Source of the DNA: Oscarella lobularis
Lineage: Eukaryota > Porifera > Homoscleromorpha > Homosclerophorida > Oscarellidae
NCBI RefSeq assembly: GCF_947507565.1
Contig: NC_089177.1
Span: 496,001 to 560,000, forward strand
Direction: 5' to 3'
DNA: 64,000 nt
The notes under the pieces were generated by a model. The model was not told the DNA's origin. It searched no databases and saw only the letters and a program-made list of their open reading frames with translations. A program made the translations under genes and the position numbers. Position 1 is the stretch's first letter; each line of letters begins with the position of its first letter. Shown piece after piece: positions 56,909-64,000 of the stretch.

Positions 56909-58186
56909 TTATTCCCACCAAAAACTTACCGAAAAGCTGACGCTCAATGATTTTACAAAGTGCCAGCACATCGGCGGTATGTACAACATCTCGCCCTCCT
57001 TTAGCACACCATCCCAATAGACAGCATCGCAGAACAAAGGATGCTCTGCTACGTCAACGCACTCCACGTCGACTTGACTCGTATTCTTCAACATATCCGA
57101 CCGATGAGCATATAAGAAGTCCGTCTGCGATTTCTCGTACAGTCGCACATACTTGGACCCCACGACCTGAGCCAACAGATTCCGCTTGGGATCATAGTGA
57201 AGTGGCGATACCGTTCCCTGGGGACCAAACCAAGCGTTGACGTCGACGTCATCGTCGCTACTACTGATACAGCAATAATCCGGTATACATATATCTCTTT
57301 TGAGTTCGGGAATTTGATCGAATAGACGATGCTGAGCCAAGTAGCCCTTTTCCACGGACTCTCCACCGGCTACGTATTTATCAATAAACTCATTCATCGT
57401 TATTAGTGATTGTCCCCACGTTTCGTCGGTATATCGAGCGCCCAATTCGACGGGAACAGTACGCGAACCGGCAACGCGTTTTATATAGTCCAGCGTCCAT
57501 CGGCGATCGTTGGGGGCGGGCCTAAGTGCCGGCCAGTGAGTCATAGCACCCTCGACGATGATTGGCTGCTCTCGATTCATATATCGCGTTTGAAACGAGT
57601 GCAACGAGGGCACGCGAATTCGTTCGAGAGTCGATCCTTTTCCTTGGTATCCGATCGACGCCGGCTCGGCGTTTCGATCTCCTTCGTCGAGCCTATAGCG
57701 TTTCGATTCGCTCGTCTCGCTTGCGCGTATGAATGCGTTGAGTCTCGATGCTACTTTGGTGAGCAGATCGTCCTGAATGGGAGCTCCCATCAATAAGCCG
57801 CGATCGCACGCTTCTAACGCCTTCCGAATCGATTCCAATTCGACGACGATGGCGTTTACGCACGTGGTCATCGTTCGTAGTAGGCTCGCGTGAGAATAGG
57901 CGATTCGCCATCCCATTTCGACGTCTTTCCAATAGCCCGTGTTCAGCTTTTCCCAGATGAAATCGAGCGCCGCGTCAACGCGAGTCGACGCCTCGTCGAG
58001 ATTTTGCTTCGTCTTCACTAAGCGAGCGGCTTCGTCTAGGAGATGAAGGAGGGGTTTTGAGCCCGGGAGACGATCGATTTTCGCTCTGTCGTCGTCTTGG
58101 AGCTGTAATTGAACTTTTAGGTCAGCGAAAATGTCTTCGAGATGGTAGGTAAGTGAGCTGGATCCCGATGGAGTCTCCCTTGCCAT
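56909..58186 (-). CDS. KDM8: KDM8 / JMJD5 JmjC oxygenase
   Basis: Single-exon ORF; the first ATG at 58184-58186 gives MARETPSGSSSLTYHLEDIF and 425 residues, close to human JMJD5 (416). The N-terminal half is the helical domain (TRVDAALDFIWEKLNTGYWK, MGWRIAYSHASLLRTM). The JmjC part starts IRVPSLHSFQTRYMNREQPI and IVEGAMTHWPALR. Fe(II)-binding residues are seen in SPLHYDPKRNLLAQVVG (HxD) and in MLYIPPMCWHFVKSLSVSFS (distal His). It ends SVSFWWE, the family C-terminus. Known as a 2-oxoglutarate-dependent hydroxylase of arginyl residues. Intronless, unlike most neighbours. Confidence 0.93.
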   Translation of the reverse strand: MARETPSGSSSLTYHLEDIFADLKVQLQLQDDDRAKIDRLPGSKPLLHLLDEAARLVKTKQNLDEASTRVDAALDFIWEKLNTGYWKDVEMGWRIAYSHASLLRTMTTCVNAIVVELESIRKALEACDRGLLMGAPIQDDLLTKVASRLNAFIRASETSESKRYRLDEGDRNAEPASIGYQGKGSTLERIRVPSLHSFQTRYMNREQPIIVEGAMTHWPALRPAPNDRRWTLDYIKRVAGSRTVPVELGARYTDETWGQSLITMNEFIDKYVAGGESVEKGYLAQHRLFDQIPELKRDICIPDYCCISSSDDDVDVNAWFGPQGTVSPLHYDPKRNLLAQVVGSKYVRLYEKSQTDFLYAHRSDMLKNTSQVDVECVDVAEHPLFCDAVYWDGVLKEGEMLYIPPMCWHFVKSLSVSFSVSFWWE

Positions 58187-58290
58187 CCCTAAAAGACTTT
58201 TAAACTCCAACGATGTCCCGGACAACGTATGTCAACCGATATAGATACTTCAACAACTCTGAGTATATTGTACATGCAGAATCTAGTCAT

Positions 58291-59795
58291 CTACTTGCTT
58301 TCCAGAACTGTAAGCAGCTCGTTGCTCTCTTTGAGTTCCTGTGAAACAATCTAGACCTAGCCAGTTGCTTTATCTTATGTTTTTATTAACCTTCACAATG
58401 TCTAGTCCACCAATCAGCTCGCCTTTGATGTAGAGCTGTGGATACGATGGCCAATCGGAGTATTTCTTTAATCCTTGTCGAACCTCTTCATCTTGCAAAA
58501 TATCAAACGTACTGTACTTCACACTAAAAGAATTGACTTTATATAAAGTTAAATGATATCGATCTGACTTTGTACCCAGTCTCATTGAGAATACCACAAA
58601 TAGTCTTACTAAATCCACACCGAGGAGCCTATCAAAATACAGCAATTGATGATTAACTAAAAGAGATTATCATTTCTTACATCAGACGACCCTTTCATGA
58701 AGAGCATTATGGGATGAGAATTAATCACCTGCTTTAATCTAGAAAAACGGTTAAACCTTAAAAAGAATTTCAAAATGCCAAAATGAATAACGCCACCTGT
58801 CTTCAAGAGATACTTTCTTTGGCAGCATGTCATCCAGTTCACCACTTTCCTCCAGTTCCTAAAGCAGTGATAATGCAACGAGAGCGTTTTGACACTGTAG
58901 AGAGATTTCTTACCTGCACTATATCCAAACCTCCGACAAGTTCACCGTCAATATACACCTGAGGATACGAAGGCCAATTGGAAAACTTTTTCAAACCTAC
59001 AGAAGAGACATCATTGAACAATAATTGAGAAGAAAAGGCTTACCTTCTCTCACAGCCTGATCAGCAAGAATATTAAACGTACTGTATGCAACGCCTTTGC
59101 CATTAAGCAAATTCACCATTTTGCGACTAAATCCTAATAACCAGTGATAAGAAGAGACATCAAAACACGCAGAATATGAACTCCCTCACCGCATCTAGGC
59201 TCTTCTACGGTACCCTTCATGAAGATCATAACTCGATCTGCTCGAACTAATTGCTTCAAACGCGACTCCAAATCCAAACCCTAAATTCCACCAGCAAATT
59301 CACCGACAAAAAGAAACGACTACGGATGAAAAGAACTTCGTCACAAACCTCGTTCGGTTCCGCCACGACGCCGGCGTGCTGAGCAACTTTCTTCGACAAT
59401 TCTGGCGCATTGGCTCCGGTGAGACGATCGACCTCCTTTCCAGATCGGAGAAAGACGAACGTCGGCACTGACGACACGTTGTAATCGACGGTCACGTCCG
59501 GAACGGATTCGGCTTCGATCTGACGAAGAACAAGAAACGACGTCAATCGTCGATTTATTTTCAAGTTTTCGGTGCATTACCTTTAGGAATTTTGCGCTTT
59601 GATGCTCCTTGGCGAGCTCGTCGACAACTTCGTTCATCAACTTGGACGGTTCCGACCAAGCGGCCCAAAAGTGGGCCACCAGTAAGCCGCTAACGTATTG
59701 AATTATCTTTAGGACGTTGGTTTCTATTCATCTCACCTCCCAGCAGCAATAGAAATCTTGTCAAAATCCGCTTTGCTCGAAACAGCTTCGGCCAT
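58291..59795 (-). CDS. GLRX3: Glutaredoxin 3 (PICOT), Trx + two monothiol Grx domains
   Basis: Start 59793-59795 ([19 protein letters not shown]), stop 58291-58293. The thioredoxin-like domain has WAAWSEPSK in place of the CGPC site (no cysteine; redox-inactive, as is usual for PICOT), then [19 protein letters not shown]. Two Grx domains follow, each with the monothiol CGFS site ([20 protein letters not shown] and [20 protein letters not shown]-type exons) and [20 protein letters not shown] / [20 protein letters not shown]. Small exons throughout. Functions in cytosolic Fe-S cluster trafficking with BOLA2. Lies head-to-tail behind the Frizzled-fold gene. Confidence 0.93.
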
Positions 59796-59827
59796 GCTCT
59801 TTATCCGGGGGTGGCTGACTTAATTAA

Positions 59828-59861
59828 ATCAGGGATACTAGATGTCTAGTATCCCTGATTA
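59828..59861. repeat. Perfect 16-nt inverted repeat, 2-nt centre
   Basis: AATCAGGGATACTAGA-TG-TCTAGTATCCCTGATT lies 33 nt upstream of the GLRX3 start codon and 107 nt downstream of the Frizzled-fold gene's stop. Confidence 0.9.
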
Positions 59862-59967
59862 AATCACACGTATACACCGACTATACTTTTTGAGCCAGTA
59901 ATACCCTATGCAATTAGTTTTCTAGCAGTATCAACTGTGGTGAAGTTTTGTCGCTGTCGGCCGCATC

Positions 59968-62214
59968 TCAGTCTGCTCTGGTTCTTTTCACGTTCTGAGC
60001 TGCAGTGTCGCCTTCAGGCTTGCCGCTGCTCGTCGCGGCCTTGTTTCGCTTTCGACTGCAGCACCTCACAAAAACATTCTTGCAAAAAACTCGAAAGTCT
60101 TTAGCAGTGTAAAAGAAAACCATGTGGCTAATTATAGTGGCAATCACGCCAATTCGAAACATCAGGAGGTACACGAACTGCCAGTTTTGGAGCGTTTCTC
60201 CTCGAGAACAGCTTCTGTTCGGATATAGAAAAACACAAGAGATGTAATCGCGAACAATCTTCTCGACATCTATGCTGGTTGTGACGTAGGAGACGATAAA
60301 ATAGTCTAAAATGAATATGATTGCTGTGATCAGCATCACCGTCAAATGAATAAGAAATCGACGTTCTATCATTTGTAACGAACGCCCACCAGACTTCTGC
60401 ATTGCCCTTCCTCCTTCGGCCAATAAGCGTTTTCTTTCTATACTCTACAACAAATGCTTCAACGATGAATAAAAACAAGAGTAAATAATCTGACCTTTTT
60501 CTTAAGCGTATACAAAAGGTGAATTGCAAAGAAACCTGTCGTCATACCAGCAACCTGGTCGATCACAGTGATAGAAAAATATTCAATCGACGTATCAACG
60601 CTTGGGCACATAAAACATAGAAGCACGTTTTGGTATCCTTTGGTGCCTCTGATCCCGTAAGGAATAAGAGCGGAAAGAGCTGCTATGCCCCAAACGATGG
60701 CTCCTTCGATAGCGTGTATAGTGTTTTTGTAGTCTACAAAAAGATCGCCTCGGGAGCGCACAATTGCAAGCCAAACGTTGAAAAAGCCTGCACATAGCCA
60801 CAAAGAGACGGACCTAAACATGAATGTGTGAACTGCAGCTAGAGAAAGAGAAACGCTACAGAATTGAAATATACAGTGCACAAACAATCTCTAACCGCAG
60901 ATAATGGTATAAGGACAGTTTTCTGATCCTGCAGCCGATGCTTGTAAGATATCGGTTTTACCGCAACAAACCGAATTTCGTTGACCAACAAGTCGTCCAA
61001 CTGCTTCGACAAGAGCTAAGTATTATACTGCATTATTACGTAAGCTACTCTGCCGAAAAGACATTACTAGGAATCACGCAGGAAACTGCTAGATACCATG
61101 CGACGACAACGTGAGGAAACTTACGTCTAAAACAATGCTTTTTGTACAGAAGGAATTCCATCTTTTGTTTTACTCTGTTTTCATTGAGAGCATTGCTATA
61201 GACGCAACGATAATAGCGACGACTCCAAGAATCAATTCGACTCCAAAGACGGCGTCAGCTATTGTTTCTCGAGCTCCAGTGATAAAATTCCAGTCGGGAC
61301 ATGATAGAAAACAGCACTGTTTGTCTCCGTCTAAAGACAAGTCTTTGTTGCAAGTCAGCTCATCTACAAACAAGGCTTTCTAAAGACATTATTAGTCTGA
61401 CGCTCTTATAGTCTTACGTTTGTCTAGAGTTAGTGGTGATGTCACGAGTGTAACGAGAGCAAAAAGCTGAGAGTTTGATAGGCTAACATTTTCAGAAGGC
61501 GGCCATTCAGTAATATTTAAAATGCGCATTGCTTTTCGAAGAGCAAATGGAGACAATTCAATCTTCTCCCCGATAGAGGCCACGAGTGCTGAAACAGACA
61601 GAAAAGCACCAATACCGGTCGACCTAATATTGAAAGTTTCGAGAAGTGCAGAAACGTTGACAGGAATGGTAGTGTCGCAGCTGGAATTTCCCTACGACAA
61701 ATTCATTACCGACCCTCTATCGCGGTCACCTATTTATCATAGCCCTCGCGGCGGAATTGCGACGATGACCGCAGGTATTACTGTAAGTATCATAATAACG
61801 TCTGGTCCATGTATAGGATTGGAACAGACACCTTCCTTCACGGTGTCGATGTGAGAACAGCGCCATGCAGACACCCAATACGTTCTCACGATCTACACCG
61901 GATCAACTACACGGATTAATTTTCGCCAACGACTGCTGCTGCGAGTACTCTACAGTAAAAATAATATTATAAGAGTCTTGGCAATGTAGCCAGAATAACG
62001 ACAATTTCTTGAAGCGCGTGACGAATATTACTACTTGTAGTCTATAAGCTTCCTTACACAACGGAAAACACTAGTGAAGGCGCTTTCTTACCAGCTGAGT
62101 CAAGTCAAATTCGCTTTGGGGAAGCAAAAAGTAGACGATCGACGGAAGGGTCGCTAAGGTAAGCACAAATGCACAGATTCCCAGAGCGACGATCCTGAGC
62201 GTGATTAATTCCAT
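59968..62214 (-). CDS. Frizzled/Smoothened-fold 7TM receptor-like protein, copy 1
   Basis: Start 62212-62214 gives MELITLRIVALGICAFVLTL, a signal peptide. The ectodomain has NxS/T sites (GNSSCDTTIPVNVSALL, ILNITEWPPSENVSLS) and no clear Cys-rich Frizzled domain. A juxtamembrane CCFLSCPDWN is followed by TM1 (VFGVELILGVVAIIVASIAM), then KFPHVVVAWYLAVSCVIP, ALVEAVGRLVGQRNSVCCGK, SRGDLFVDYKNTIHAIEGAI, LLCFMCPSVDTSIEYFSITV, IERRFLIHLTVMLITAIIFI and a last TM ending FFYTAKDFRVFCKNVF. TM order and the conserved PHVVVAWYL / GRLVGQ blocks suggest class F-like folding. Orthology to Frizzled is not shown, and the cytosolic tail has no exact KTxxxW. Exon boundaries in the ectodomain (61700-62090) are uncertain. 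Stop 59968-59970. Confidence 0.6.
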
Positions 62215-62503
62215 GCGGAAGTCTACTGCCAAGGATGATAAGCATGCGCATATAAATATACCCTGCCTCCAGAAAAAACTTCCTTGCCTTTCATCGCTCT
62301 CGTGTTTTGCAAGAGTTGATTATGCCGAGCCAGCAAACAAAAGTTCATACCTATTCGTCCACTGATTTTATCCTCCAGCGAAGTTTGAAATCGTGTTAAA
62401 ATTATTCAATGTGTACCTAAGATGATAACACAGTAAAAATTCAATGTACGATTACACCTTTTTATGAGTTGACTCTTTGAGCGATAAGTAGTCACATCGT
62501 CAA

Positions 62504-64000
62504 TTACATATCTCCGCGTCTGTCTGCTTTTGAAGACTTGTATGAAGTCAATTCGGTCTCTTCGTTTCTCCGTTGACTGCACTTTGCAACTACGTTCTTC
62601 CAAAATTCTCGAAAATCTTTGGCAGTGCAAAAGAAAACAATTTGACTAACGATTGCAACGATCACACTTAGTCGGTAGATTAGGATATGAACAAATTGCA
62701 AATTTTGAAGCAGTTCTTTTTGAGAGCAGTCTTTGTCCGGATGAAGAAAAACGCACGTAACGTAATCCAAGACAACCTTTTCCAAATCCATTTCAGCTAT
62801 GACGTAGGAACCGATGATGTAGTCAACAAGGAAAGTGACTGCCACGACAAATAGTATGATTTGATGAACGAGAAACCGACGCTCAATCAATTCCAATTGA
62901 CGCACACCAGACGCTTGCATTGCCTTTCCTCCTTCAGCCAATAAGGCTCTTCTTTCGATGACCTGAAAATAAACATTACGACTTGTCATCACAGAGAAAA
63001 AAAGACGGAACCCTTTTCTTCAGTGTATACAGAACGTGAGTTGCACATAAACCTGTCACTGCAGTGCCGAGCTGCTGTGCCAAAATAAAAGAATAGTACC
63101 CAAGTGACATATTGACGTCGGGACAAATGAAACATAAATAAGGGTTTCCGTACGCTTTAGCACCTTGGCTCCAGTAAGGGACGAGAGTGAAAACCGCTGC
63201 CGTTCCCCAAACAACGGCTGCTTCAATAGCGTGTATTCTATTCTTGTAATCGGCAAAGAGATCGCTTCGTAAGAGCACAATCGCAATCCAAAGGTTGACG
63301 AAGCCCACGGATAACCATAGAATAGCGGATACGTAGGCAAATGTGTGAAACATGGCTGAAAGAGGAGACTAGCTAACGGACGTCGTTCCAAAAAATAATA
63401 ATAATCCTACCGAATACAATTGAATAGGGACACTTTTCTGATGCTACGTGAACGGCTTCTAAGAGATCGATTTTGCCGCAACAGATTGCGCTTTGACGAC
63501 CAACAAGTCGCCCGACTGCTTCGACAAAAACTAAAACACATTTTATTTATCAATCACAAGAAGGACTCCTTTAGTACTTGGAAAGATGGTCGAGAGCGTT
63601 AGATACCAGGCGACAGCAACGTGAGGAAACTTTCGCCTATAACAACGACATCATTCTTAGGAATAGCATTTGATAATTCCTTAGTATTAGTACGTTTTCA
63701 TTGCGAGAATTGCCACTGATATAGTGACAATGGTAACGGTTCCAAGAACCAATTCAATTCCAAAGAAGGCTCTATTGATCAACTCTCTAGCTCCAGTGAG
63801 AAAATTCCAGTCGGGACATGACAAATAGCAACACTGCTTGTCTTCGTTTGGAGACAAGTCCCTGTGGCAGATCAGTTCATCTGCAATAGAAAGAATTAGG
63901 ACGGAGCTTACACCTTTTTTTTCTTACTAACGTTCGTCTAGGCTCAGTGGCGACGAAACGAGCGCGTAGAGATCAAGCAGCTGGGATGTCGACACGCTGA
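62504..64000 (-). CDS. Frizzled/Smoothened-fold 7TM receptor-like protein, copy 2 (5' end outside window)
   Basis: Tandem paralogue of the preceding gene: CCYLSCPDWNFLTGARELIN (near 63790-63835), PHVAVAWYL, VFVEAVGRLVGRQSAICCGK, ILWLSVGFVNLWIAIVLLRS, LFADYKNRIHAIEAAVVWGT, YLCFICPDVNMSLGYYSFIL, VIERRALLAEGGKAMQASGV, ELIERRFLVHQIILFVVAVT, and a last TM ending FFCTAKDFREFWKNVV. The cytosolic tail is short and ends RRGDM (stop 62504-62506). The N-terminal ectodomain and signal peptide lie to the right of the window. Similarity to copy 1 runs the whole readable length. Confidence 0.6.

Noticed and set aside
58187-58225. N-terminal extension of KDM8 to 58225
   Set aside because: The extension begins with a TTG codon, not ATG; the first ATG at 58186 gives a normal family length.

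Overview
This 64 kb window is nuclear DNA of an animal. Almost every gene is split by short GT-AG introns, many of them about 50-60 nt, and the gene set is metazoan: PYROXD2, MAEA, AS3MT, ENO4, CFAP58, SLC26, CLINT1, MVP, DOK-type adaptor, NT5C2, PLC-epsilon, DBNL, KDM8, GLRX3, a Ki-67 relative, CARD/Death proteins and Frizzled-fold receptors. Density is high (about 23 protein genes plus a U2 snRNA gene) with intergenic gaps often under 200 nt. The compactness together with a basal-animal flavour suggests a sponge, perhaps a homoscleromorph such as Oscarella or Corticium. That assignment is an inference and was not tested.

Layout. From 1 to 20 kb the genes alternate strictly in orientation, forming head-to-head pairs with shared promoters of 49-143 nt and tail-to-tail pairs 58-168 nt apart: PYROXD2(-)/AMN1-like LRR(+), Ki-67-like(-)/MAEA(+), TEX261(-)/AS3MT(+), ENO4(-)/CFAP58(+), then a coiled-coil gene(-)/SLC26 exchanger(+). 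From 20 to 32.6 kb everything is on the plus strand: SLC26, epsin-R (CLINT1), major vault protein, then three adjacent CARD genes. These encode CARD + purine-nucleoside-phosphorylase fold, CARD + membrane segments + catalytically dead caspase, and CARD + Death domain. A DOK-type adaptor (-) converges on them. NT5C2, a giant PLC-epsilon-like gene (10 kb) and drebrin-like DBNL follow on plus. The stretch 52.0-54.4 kb has no convincing coding gene and carries repeats, including a MITE-like inverted-repeat element. A U2 snRNA gene (-) then sits head-to-head with a secreted C45-type acyltransferase-like gene (+). From 56.9 kb to the right edge all genes are on minus: KDM8, GLRX3 and two tandem Frizzled-fold 7TM receptors, the second cut by the window edge.

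What stands out. The best candidate for an undescribed system is the CARD cluster at 28.1-32.6 kb: a potential nucleoside-cleaving effector, a membrane-anchored pseudo-caspase and a bipartite adaptor, with two of the CARDs recently duplicated. Second is the Ki-67-like gene, which combines an N-terminal FHA domain, the Ki-67/RepoMan PP1-docking motif, 17 tandem 21-residue repeats each with a CDK-type TPxR/K site, and basic LR-like C-terminal motifs. Third is the PLC-epsilon-like protein, whose RasGEF-PH-EF-X-Y-C2 core is preceded by PTB-like, ankyrin and FERM-like regions and which lacks the C-terminal RA domains.

Exon-level coordinates are given where I could read the splice sites by eye. For large genes the span runs from start to stop codon, introns included. 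All family assignments come from recognition of sequence motifs; no database search was run.
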